Assembly (NCBI GenBank): GCA_003161495.1 | Contig: PMOP01000054.1 | Location: 1 to 8,991 of the forward strand | DNA: 8,991 nt | Source: Acidobacteriota bacterium | Lineage (GTDB): Bacteria; Acidobacteriota; Terriglobia; Acidiferrales; UBA7541 | Reading direction: 5' to 3' | In this document: piece by piece, positions 1 to 5,580 of the stretch | Position numbering within the stretch: position 1 is the stretch's first letter | Layout of the letters: each line of letters opens with the position of its first letter | Notes under the pieces: model-generated | What the model saw: the letters and a program-made list of their open reading frames with translations, nothing else | The model's database searches: none | What the model was told of the DNA's origin: nothing | Position numbers and translations under genes: made by a program

Positions 1-16
1 CACGCTGAGACTCCTC

Positions 17-1654
17 TCAAGGGTTGAACTTTTGAACGATTGGAAATGGGCGGCCCAGGCCAAAGGCTCGGGTTGTAATCTTCAGACCGGGAGGGCCTTG
101 CCTTCTTTTATATTCGTTGCGATCCACTTTGGCGGCGATGGAACGGACTAGATCGATATCGAAACCACATTGGGTGACAATTTCTTCCGGGCTCTTTAGC
201 TCTTCAATATAGGCTTTTAGGATTCGATCCAGAACCTCATATGGAGGAAGGGAATCCTGATCGGTTTGATTCGGACGAAGCTCGGCGGAAGGCGGTTTTT
301 CGACCGAGGATCGGGGGATGAGTTCCCTATCGCGATTGATTAAACCGGCGAGCGCGTACACCATCGTTTTGGGTACGTCCGACAGCATTGCCAGGCCGCC
401 GGCCATGTCTCCGTAGAGAGTGCAATACCCTACCGCCATTTCCGATTTATTTCCGGTGCTGAGAACCATGGAGCCGAATTTATTCGATAGCGCCATCAGA
501 AAATTCCCGCGGACCCGAGCCTGAAGATTTTCCTCGGCCACGTTTTCCGGCCTTCCGCGAAAGGCATCGGCAAGCGCGGTTCGATAGGATTGAAAAACAT
601 CGGTGATGGGCAGAGTCAGAAATTCGATGCCCAGATTTTCCGCGAGCTGCCGGGCGTCGGCGCGGCTACCTTCGGAGGAATAGGGGCCGGGCATGGAAAC
701 GCCCAACACATTTTCGCGGCCCAACGTCGCCACAGCGATGGCTGCCACCACGGAGGAATCGATGCCGCCGCTGAGGCCGACTACCACGGCGCTGAAACCG
801 GATTTGCAAACGTAGTCGCGCGTGCCGCAGATAAGCGCCTGAAGAACCAGATCGAGTTCGGTCGCGGGCTGCGCGTGCACGTCCCCGGTGTTGGTGTTGG
901 TGTCAAAAAGAACGAGGTCTTCCGCGAAGGAGCTGGCTTGAGCGGGGATTCGGCCGTCAGGAAGGACAACGATGCTGTCTCCATCGAAGACTAAACTGTC
1001 ATTCCCGCCGACCTGGTTGACGTAGATAACAGGGCGCCCGTGCGTCTTTGCCAGGGAGCGCAACATGTCCAGGCGTAGGGCTCGTTTATCGATTGTGTAG
1101 GGAGAGCCAGAGATATTGATGATCAGGCTGGCGTGCTTGGCAATCAGTTCGGCGACCGGATCTCGTTCGTAGAGGGGTTTGGCCCAGAATGTTTTATCGT
1201 TCCAGATATCTTCGCAGACCGTGATGCCCAGGTTTTGGCCGCCGAAGGAGAAAACGTTTTGCGTTGCCGCGGGCTGAAAATATCTGGATTCGTCGAACAC
1301 ATCGTAGGTGGGGAGCAACATTTTGTGCTGGATGAATTCGATTTTCCCATTTGCCAGCAGGGCCGCGGCATTGGCAGCGGACTTTCCGGTCGACCCTGAA
1401 GCGCGCGCGGCGTATCCGACGATGGAGGGAATCGGGAGTTGCTTTGCGAGGCATGCCAATTCCCTTTCGTTCCGGTCGATAAATTGAGGGCGCTCGATCA
1501 GATCCATGGGCAGGTATCCGCAGAGGCAGAGCTCGGAGAATACCGCCAGGTCAGCGCCCCGCTCAGCGGCGCGGCGCGCAAAATCCAAAATTTTGGCGGA
1601 ATTGCCGGCGAAGTCGCCGACGGTGGGATTCAATTGCGCGAGAGCGATTTTCAT
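17..1654 (-). CDS. nadE: Glutamine-dependent NAD+ synthetase
   Basis: A 545-residue cytosolic enzyme for the last step of NAD+ synthesis: deamido-NAD+ is adenylylated with ATP and amidated with ammonia released from glutamine. The N-terminal half (about 1-260) is a nitrilase-type glutaminase with the expected Glu-Lys-Cys triad: E41 in FSELCLCGY, K111 in QHKMLLPTYD and C147 in ITVCEDIW. The C-terminal half (about 265-545) is the synthetase, with the ATP-binding loop GLSGGIDSS at 293-301, STGNKSE at 399-405 and the substrate-binding stretch KPPSAELRPNQTDQDSLPPY at 453-472. Length and domain order fit the bacterial two-domain form. I start at the ATG at 1654 because MKIALAQLNPTVGDF is the normal family N-terminus. 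The reading frame stays open up to 1774, but that extension runs through a terminator and has no family similarity. AGGG lies 5 nt before the ATG. It follows erpA in the same direction but is insulated by the terminator. Confidence 0.96.
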   Translation of the reverse strand: MKIALAQLNPTVGDFAGNSAKILDFARRAAERGADLAVFSELCLCGYLPMDLIERPQFIDRNERELACLAKQLPIPSIVGYAARASGSTGKSAANAAALLANGKIEFIQHKMLLPTYDVFDESRYFQPAATQNVFSFGGQNLGITVCEDIWNDKTFWAKPLYERDPVAELIAKHASLIINISGSPYTIDKRALRLDMLRSLAKTHGRPVIYVNQVGGNDSLVFDGDSIVVLPDGRIPAQASSFAEDLVLFDTNTNTGDVHAQPATELDLVLQALICGTRDYVCKSGFSAVVVGLSGGIDSSVVAAIAVATLGRENVLGVSMPGPYSSEGSRADARQLAENLGIEFLTLPITDVFQSYRTALADAFRGRPENVAEENLQARVRGNFLMALSNKFGSMVLSTGNKSEMAVGYCTLYGDMAGGLAMLSDVPKTMVYALAGLINRDRELIPRSSVEKPPSAELRPNQTDQDSLPPYEVLDRILKAYIEELKSPEEIVTQCGFDIDLVRSIAAKVDRNEYKRRQGPPGLKITTRAFGLGRPFPIVQKFNP

Positions 1655-1665
1655 GAGCGCCCTAT

Positions 1666-1694
1666 AGAATACGGGGCACGGTCGCGCATTGCAA
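1666..1694 (-). promoter_or_regulatory. Possible nadE promoter
   Basis: Reading the minus strand, TTGCAA (1689-1694) and TATTCT (1666-1671) are separated by 17 bp and lie just upstream of the nadE ATG. Each matches the sigma-70 consensus at four of six positions. If it is used, transcription would begin near 1659, leaving a leader of only about 5 nt. It is placed downstream of the erpA terminator, where a separate nadE promoter is needed. This is a weak match and position is the main support. Confidence 0.35.
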
Positions 1695-1698
1695 TGCG
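1685..1698. promoter_or_regulatory. Perfect 14-bp palindrome upstream of nadE
   Basis: CGCATTGCAATGCG is exactly self-complementary. It is centred on the TTGCAA that serves as the putative nadE -35 hexamer, 31 bp before the start codon. A dimeric repressor bound here would block RNA polymerase, so it is a candidate operator. NAD synthesis genes are repressed by several regulator families in bacteria, but I cannot match this palindrome to a known one and no regulator gene lies in the window. Confidence 0.4.
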
Positions 1699-1727
1699 TG
1701 CGCCTTGTTCCGTGCTGCGTTAAGGAT

Positions 1728-1764
1728 AAAAAATGGGCCTTCGCGAGAAATCGCAAAGGCCCAT
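1728..1764 (-). terminator. Intrinsic terminator of erpA
   Basis: On the minus strand a 9-bp stem (1756-1764 with 1733-1741) continues, after a single mismatched pair, into a 4-bp GCGA/TCGC stem closed by a 4-base loop. A run of six T (1728-1733) follows directly. It begins about 40 nt after the erpA stop codon and ends before nadE. A long GC-rich hairpin with a U-tract is the textbook Rho-independent terminator, so erpA and nadE are probably separate transcription units apart from any read-through. Confidence 0.88.
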
Positions 1765-1803
1765 CGGCAAACACTTCCGAATCGAGAAAGAGCGGCGGCG
1801 TTC

Positions 1804-2127
1804 TTATACGCTGAACGAGCTGCCACAGCCGCAGGTGCTCTTGACGTTCGGGTTATTAAACTTGAAGCCAGCACCTTCCAGCGTTTCGATGTAATCGATG
1901 GAAACGCCTTCGAGGTACATTTCGCTCATCTGATCGACGAGGACCTTGAGTCCGTCGAATTCATAGACGTTGTCGGTGGCGTTTTCCGAATTCTCAAACG
2001 CCATGTGATAGCTGAAGCCGGAACAGCCTCCGCCCACGACGGCTACGCGAAGAGCAATAGGCGCGGGGGTCTGCTGGCCCATAATTTCTTTTACTTTCGT
2101 TGTCGCCACTGGAGTAACTGTAATCAT
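1804..2127 (-). CDS. erpA: Iron-sulfur cluster insertion protein, ErpA/IscA (HesB) family
   Basis: A 107-residue A-type carrier that receives Fe-S clusters from the assembly machinery and passes them to target enzymes in the cytosol. The three cluster or iron ligands of the family are present: C35 in VGGGCSGFSY, and C99 and C101 in the C-terminal STCGCGSSF. The C-terminal stretch LEG...NPNVKSTCGCGSSFSV resembles E. coli ErpA more closely than IscA or SufA, as I recall those sequences, so the symbol is a best guess within the family. No other isc or suf gene is nearby. The frame stays open upstream to 2229. I start at the ATG at 2127 (MITVTP) because that gives the usual family length and because the promoter -10 at 2177-2182 makes upstream starts unlikely to be transcribed. 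The only Shine-Dalgarno-like AGGGAG (2141-2146) is 13 nt from the ATG, which is longer than ideal. An intrinsic terminator follows. Confidence 0.92.
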   Translation of the reverse strand: MITVTPVATTKVKEIMGQQTPAPIALRVAVVGGGCSGFSYHMAFENSENATDNVYEFDGLKVLVDQMSEMYLEGVSIDYIETLEGAGFKFNNPNVKSTCGCGSSFSV

Positions 2128-2176
2128 TTCAGTATTTTCACTCCCTGCCGGTTTCGGCGATATTTCTTCCAAAAAC

Positions 2177-2185
2177 ATTATAACA
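2177..2185 (-). promoter_or_regulatory. erpA promoter, extended -10 type
   Basis: The minus strand reads TGTTATAAT, a perfect TATAAT with the TGn extension that reduces dependence on a -35 box. No good -35 is visible at 16-18 bp; AAGACA at 19 bp is the nearest candidate. Transcription would start near 2170, giving a leader of about 43 nt before the erpA ATG at 2127. An alternative in-frame ATG at 2178 overlaps the -10 box and can be dismissed. Confidence 0.6.
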
Positions 2186-2291
2186 CAGGTTGCAAGTGGT
2201 CTGTCTTTTGCTTTTTGGTCGCCCTGCATCCTTCCAATACATTCGATGCCGTAGGAGGTTAGAAGGTTCGGGTGTCGAAGGCCACTGTGCC

Positions 2292-2374
2292 GCCCCTTGC
2301 GGGGCTCTCTACTTCATTTCTATGAGTTCCCCACCACTGGCGTGGTGGGCTACGGTATTTCGTCCCTTCGGGAC
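2292..2374. repeat. Cluster of three hairpins in the erpA/icd divergent spacer
   Basis: Three short stem-loops lie within 83 bp. They are a 5-bp GCCCC/GGGGC stem (2292-2305), an 8-bp CCCACCAC/GTGGTGGG stem with loop TGGC (2330-2349), and a 5-bp GTCCC/GGGAC stem with loop TTC (2362-2374). The genes on either side are transcribed away from it, so it is not a terminator for either. It resembles the REP-like palindrome clusters that I recall between acidobacterial genes; that is memory, not a search. It could also be a small structured RNA. In the rest of the spacer (2186-2291 and 2375-2484) I see no gene and no further clear signal. Confidence 0.55.
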
Positions 2375-2484
2375 TCTTTGCGTGGCGCTCGAAACAGTAC
2401 CCGATAAGCAATCACATATGAAGCAAGAAACTCCCAACTATGGATTATGAGGGACGATGGTATACGAGTGTTGGATGCATTATT

Positions 2485-2513
2485 TCGACAAGTTGTGGGC
2501 GTTACTTTAAAAT
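2485..2513 (+). promoter_or_regulatory. icd promoter, sigma-70-like
   Basis: TCGACA (2485-2490) and TAAAAT (2508-2513) are separated by exactly 17 bp. Each matches the consensus at five of six positions. Initiation about 7 nt after the -10 box falls at 2519-2521 on an A, only 3-5 nt before the ATG at 2524. This argues for that start codon and against the in-frame ATGs at 2440, 2512 and 2515, which would lie upstream of the transcript or inside its promoter. Confidence 0.55.
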
Positions 2514-2523
2514 GATGGAAACT

Positions 2524-3525
2524 ATGACTCATAAAATTACTCTTCTTCCTGGAGATGGAATCGGGCCTGAAGTCGCGAACGCGGCCACGCAGATTGTGGA
2601 GGCTTCGGGGGTTTCGGTGGAATGGGAAGTGTTTGCTGCGCCGCTTAAGGACGGCAAACGCGTGGGGGAATTTCCGCGCGAGCAGGCGGTGGAATCGGTT
2701 CGGCGGACGCATGTGGCGCTGAAGGGACCAATGGCGACGGCTGTCGCAGAGGGGCCTCCGAGCATCAATGTGGCGCTGCGCAAGGAACTCGATCTCTATG
2801 CCAACCTGCGCCCGGTGCGCAACGTTGCCGGTGTTTCTTCGCGCTGGTCGGGAGTAGATCTGGTTATCGTGCGGGAGAATACAGAGGATCTTTACGCGGG
2901 GCTTGAACACACGGTGGTTCCCGGCGTTGTGGAAAGCCTGAAGATCATCACGGAGTATGCTTCGACGCGCATCGCGCGGTTCGCCTTTGAATACGCGCGC
3001 AAAAATGGACGCAAGAAAATCCATGCGATCCACAAGGCCAACATTATGAAACTTTCCGACGGACTTTTTCTGAGTTCGATTCGGGTAGTGGCCGCAAAAT
3101 ATCCGGACATCGAGTACCACGAATTAATTGTGGACAACACGTGCATGCAACTGGTGATGAATCCCGCGCAGTTTGACATGCTGCTTCTGCCGAATCTTTA
3201 TGGGGACGTGGTCAGCGATCTTGCCGCGGGACTTGTGGGGGGATTGGGCGTGGTTCCGAGCGGCAATATTGGAGACGTGGCGGCATTGTTTGAAGCGGTT
3301 CATGGGACGGCTCCGGACATTGTTGGAAAAGGGATCGCCAATCCTACGGCGATCGTGATGTCGGCGGCGATGATGCTGAATTATTTGAATGAGATCGAGG
3401 CTTCGCGACGCATTCTTGGCGCTCTAGACAAAGTTTATCGCGCGGGAAAACACACTACGCGCGATGTGGGCGGTACGGGGACTACGCAGGAGTTTACTCG
3501 GGCTGTCATTGCGGAAATGGCGTGA
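2524..3525 (+). CDS. icd: NAD+-type isocitrate dehydrogenase (isocitrate/isopropylmalate dehydrogenase family)
   Basis: A 333-residue cytosolic beta-decarboxylating dehydrogenase, most likely converting isocitrate to 2-oxoglutarate and CO2 in the TCA cycle. The N-terminus has ITLLPGDGIGPEV (5-17). Substrate residues are S80 and N82 with R86 (SINVALR), R96 in YANLRP, R117 in VRENTED, Y124 and K171 in HKANIMK. The metal-binding aspartates are D204, D228 and D232. S80/N82, together with HKANIMKLSDGLF and GGLGVVPSGNIGD, favour isocitrate over isopropylmalate or homoisocitrate. D265 in HGTAPD, where NADP enzymes carry lysine, points to NAD+. It is short like the mitochondrial IDH3 type, unlike the E. 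coli enzyme of over 400 residues. The start at 2524 is chosen because MTHKITLLPG is the family N-terminus and a promoter ends just upstream. There is no convincing Shine-Dalgarno. TGA is followed at once by in-frame TAG. Isopropylmalate dehydrogenase is the main alternative, and no leu genes are adjacent. Confidence 0.9.
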   Translation: MTHKITLLPGDGIGPEVANAATQIVEASGVSVEWEVFAAPLKDGKRVGEFPREQAVESVRRTHVALKGPMATAVAEGPPSINVALRKELDLYANLRPVRNVAGVSSRWSGVDLVIVRENTEDLYAGLEHTVVPGVVESLKIITEYASTRIARFAFEYARKNGRKKIHAIHKANIMKLSDGLFLSSIRVVAAKYPDIEYHELIVDNTCMQLVMNPAQFDMLLLPNLYGDVVSDLAAGLVGGLGVVPSGNIGDVAALFEAVHGTAPDIVGKGIANPTAIVMSAAMMLNYLNEIEASRRILGALDKVYRAGKHTTRDVGGTGTTQEFTRAVIAEMA

Positions 3526-3526
3526 T

Positions 3527-3598
3527 AGTGGCGTATGCTTCAGCTTGCGGGGTTTCGTAAATCCAAAACAAAACCCGCAAGCTGAAGCATGCGCCACT
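3527..3598. repeat. Long inverted repeat filling the gap between convergent genes
   Basis: The left arm (3527-3555) and right arm (3571-3598) are complementary over about 28 bp with one mismatch and one extra G, around a 15-nt A-rich loop. The structure begins one base after the icd stop codon and ends on the outermost base of the amidase stop codon, so it occupies the entire intergenic space. It probably ends transcription or protects 3' ends in both directions. Neither strand has a U-tract after the stem, so it is not a classical intrinsic terminator. An inserted member of an interspersed palindromic repeat family is the main alternative explanation. Confidence 0.8.
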
Positions 3599-5397
3599 TA
3601 AAACCCGGCGGGGCGCTCGGCGGTTACATTGAAAATTTTCTCTAGCGCTAAACCTGCGCGGCCTAATGTTCCTTCCTCAAAGAGACGGCCGATCAGAGTG
3701 ACGCCGTGAGGAACGCGGCGCGGCGGCGTGAATGTTGGAAGCGGTTTGCTGGGGTCCGGCGCCCAGTCGCTTCGGGCCGTGGATACTTCTACAAAACCTG
3801 CGCGCAAGGTGAGCGACGGATGACCCGTAAAATTGCCAATGGTGAGCATTTCATCGCGCAGCGAAGGCACGAGTAGCAGGTCAACGGTGGAGAAAACTCG
3901 AGCCATTTCCATGGCGACGCTGCGGCGGAACCGGTCGGTCTGCACGAAGTCTACTGCCGAAAGAAAACGCGACTGGCGGAAAAAGTTGGGCCACGCGTCG
4001 GGAACCTGAACTTTGAGCTGATCCACACCGTGACTCAGTGTGAGCTCTTCAAAGGCAGCGGCCGATTCGGCAAAGAGGATCAGGTTCATCGAATCATAAG
4101 GCCAATCCGGAATTGACACTTCAACCGGGACCATTCCGGCCTTATGAACCGCATCCAGGGCATTGCGGTCCACGTCAGTTGCGGGATTCTCCTTCATCCA
4201 TCCGGGAAAATAGCCCACACGCAGGCCTTGCACGCTCGCGCCGGAGTCGAAGTCCAGCTTGCTGGGCACGCTCGACAAATCGCCGGCATCTGGCCCGGAG
4301 ATGGCGCGCAACACCAGCATGGCGTCCCCGACGCTGCGAGTCATCGGGCCAAGCTTATCCAGCGACCAACACAGCGTCATGGCCCCGGTGCGTGGCACGC
4401 GGCCGTAAGTGGGACGCAATCCCGTAATACCGCAGCGCATGGAAGGGCTTACGATGCTGCCCTCGGTCTCGCTTCCGATTGCGAATCCTACAAGCCCGGC
4501 AGAAGTGGCGGCCCCGGGGCCCGCGCTGGATCCCGACGATCCTTCTTCGAGGAGCCACGGATTCATCGTTTGCCCGCCGAACCAGATGTCGTTGAGCGCC
4601 AGAGCGCCCATGCTGAGCTTGGCAACGAGCACCGCGCCCGCGTCATTGAGGCGTTTCACAACGGCGGCGTCGGCGGTGGGAATACGGTTCCGAAAGGGCT
4701 CGGCTCCGTAGGTGGTTGCGATTCCAGCCGTGTCGAGGAGATCCTTGCCGCCCCAGGGGATGCCGTGCAGCGGGCCGCGGTACTTCCCTGCCGCGATTTC
4801 GTTGTCGGCTTTTTTGGCTTGTTCGAGGGCGTGTTCTCGCGTCAGCGTAATCACGCAGCGCAGCTTGGGATCGAACTTCTCCAACCGGTCCAAATAAATT
4901 TGCGTGAGCCGCTCGGAGGTTAGCTTGCGCTGTTCGATCCAGCGCGACAGATTGGTCAGCGGAGAGAAAGCAATATCGTCATCCTTTTCCGGCAAGGCGC
5001 CTGGGTCAGCAGTTTTAAAAATAAACCGATCGTGCTCCGGGCCGCGCTTTTCGCCAGGCAGGACCGGATCCCAATGCGACCAAGGCGCCAGCGTTGCGTC
5101 CAGCGCAACTTTTCGAGGTCCCGTGCGCCGTTCGTAAACCGAGGCCAGATTCATCCGCCAGGTCCGAGCCGCCATGTCGAGTTCCGCGCTCGTCAAGTTA
5201 ACCTGCACGAGCTTTTCGGCTTCGACAAACGTGGACGTTGATACTTCAGGGCCGGCCGGCGGCGAAGTGCCGAATGCGGGCGGCGCTCCGGGAGGAATTT
5301 CCGCGGCGGATTTTTGTGTTTTGCTCCGGCATCCCGCGGCTGCTCCGAGCAACGCGAGCGAGGAATGTTTCAGGAATTGCCTGCGCGATTTGGACAT
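3598..5397 (-). CDS. Tat-exported amidase-signature hydrolase, probable lipoprotein
   Basis: A 599-residue hydrolase of the amidase signature family, which cleaves C-N amide bonds with a Ser-cisSer-Lys triad. The visible triad is K218 in GIPWGGKDLL, S291 in the loop GSSGSSAGPG and S314 in GSETEGSIVSPS. The N-terminus carries a twin-arginine motif, SRRQFLK at 4-10, then a short hydrophobic stretch ending AAGC with C23 as a possible lipid-attachment cysteine. The folded enzyme is therefore expected outside the cytoplasm, perhaps membrane-anchored. A Pro/Ala-rich linker (about 31-52) and about 95 residues outside the core precede the amidase domain (about 145-595), making it longer than GatA-type amidases. 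GatA is unlikely given the export signal and absence of gatB/gatC. The ATG at 5397 has GGAGG 4 nt upstream; the frame is open to 5481, but the extension only translates repeats. The substrate is unknown. The gene lies 176 bp downstream of a transporter on the same strand and converges with icd. Confidence 0.92.
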   Translation of the reverse strand: MSKSRRQFLKHSSLALLGAAAGCRSKTQKSAAEIPPGAPPAFGTSPPAGPEVSTSTFVEAEKLVQVNLTSAELDMAARTWRMNLASVYERRTGPRKVALDATLAPWSHWDPVLPGEKRGPEHDRFIFKTADPGALPEKDDDIAFSPLTNLSRWIEQRKLTSERLTQIYLDRLEKFDPKLRCVITLTREHALEQAKKADNEIAAGKYRGPLHGIPWGGKDLLDTAGIATTYGAEPFRNRIPTADAAVVKRLNDAGAVLVAKLSMGALALNDIWFGGQTMNPWLLEEGSSGSSAGPGAATSAGLVGFAIGSETEGSIVSPSMRCGITGLRPTYGRVPRTGAMTLCWSLDKLGPMTRSVGDAMLVLRAISGPDAGDLSSVPSKLDFDSGASVQGLRVGYFPGWMKENPATDVDRNALDAVHKAGMVPVEVSIPDWPYDSMNLILFAESAAAFEELTLSHGVDQLKVQVPDAWPNFFRQSRFLSAVDFVQTDRFRRSVAMEMARVFSTVDLLLVPSLRDEMLTIGNFTGHPSLTLRAGFVEVSTARSDWAPDPSKPLPTFTPPRRVPHGVTLIGRLFEEGTLGRAGLALEKIFNVTAERPAGF

Positions 5398-5401
5398 TGA
5401 G

Positions 5402-5406
5402 CCTCC
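5402..5406 (-). promoter_or_regulatory. Ribosome binding site fixing the amidase start
   Basis: The minus strand reads TCGGAGGCTCAATG, placing GGAGG 4 nt before the ATG at 5397. It is the strongest Shine-Dalgarno in the window. It decides the start in favour of the Tat-signal methionine over an upstream in-frame methionine at 5481. Confidence 0.8.
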
Positions 5407-5417
5407 GAAAGAATCAG

Positions 5418-5445
5418 TGACTGGTGACTGGTGACTAGTGACTGT
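5418..5445. repeat. Heptamer tandem repeat array A (4 units)
   Basis: Four contiguous 7-bp units occur on the plus strand: TGACTGG, TGACTGG, TGACTAG and TGACTGT. A partial unit (CAG) precedes them at 5415-5417. The array sits in the presumed amidase leader, 12 nt upstream of the ribosome binding site. Its unit is the reverse complement, rotated, of the unit in the larger array at 5497-5580. Confidence 0.85.
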
Positions 5446-5471
5446 TGAAAAACCGTACGCGCACCACTGTC

Positions 5472-5500
5472 GATATAGCACAAAATGTTTTGCTTTTCAC
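5472..5500 (-). promoter_or_regulatory. Possible amidase promoter between the heptamer arrays
   Basis: On the minus strand TATATC (5472-5477) is preceded by TGC, an extended -10 feature, and lies 17 bp after GTGAAA (5495-5500). Both hexamers match the consensus at four of six positions. Initiation near 5465 would give a leader of about 68 nt containing array A. The -35 overlaps the first unit of array B. It is the best candidate in the 176-bp gap, but it is not strong. Confidence 0.4.
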
Positions 5501-5580
5501 GAATCACAAATCACGATTCACGAATCACCAGTCACCAGTCACTAGTTACCAGTCACTCGTCACCAGTCACCAGTCACAAC
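5497..5580. repeat. Heptamer tandem repeat array B (12 units)
   Basis: Twelve contiguous 7-bp units fill 84 bp without interruption. The first four are A-rich variants (TCACGAA, TCACAAA, TCACGAT, TCACGAA). Seven of the other eight are TCACCAG or one to two changes from it (TCACTAG, TTACCAG, TCACTCG), and the last is TCACAAC. The grouping of like variants suggests growth by slippage. The last unit overlaps the 3' end of the transporter gene and supplies its TGA stop at 5574-5576. Similar heptameric repeats are known from cyanobacterial genomes; their presence in acidobacteria is my recollection. Confidence 0.92.

Noticed and set aside
1655..1774. N-terminal extension of nadE by 40 codons
   Set aside because: The extension translates the erpA terminator and the palindrome. 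The conserved family N-terminus begins at the ATG at 1654.
1705..2262. A 185-codon plus-strand open frame over erpA and its terminator
   Set aside because: It is the shadow of erpA. It crosses a strong terminator hairpin and has no family resemblance.
2350..3120. A 256-codon open frame on the minus strand, overlapping the isocitrate dehydrogenase gene and the hairpin cluster
   Set aside because: It has an Arg/His/Phe-rich composition with no recognisable motif, it runs through the hairpin repeats, and the plus strand carries a well-conserved enzyme.
3527..3598. The long inverted repeat as terminal repeats of an IS element
   Set aside because: The arms are separated by only 15 nt, with no room for a transposase, and no target-site duplication is evident.
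4440..4500. Unusual amidase nucleophile motif (GSETEGSIVSPS in place of the common GG-S-I-R pattern)
   Set aside because: The catalytic serine and both partner residues are intact. From memory, TE-x-GSIV-type variants are common in many amidases, so this is a subfamily feature and not evidence of inactivation.
5398..5481. N-terminal extension of the amidase by 28 codons
   Set aside because: The added residues (such as TVTSHQSPVT) come from the heptamer repeats. A strong GGAGG and the Tat motif place the start at 5397.
5415..5580. The heptamer repeats as a CRISPR array
   Set aside because: The units are 7 bp and directly contiguous with no spacers, and no cas genes are present.
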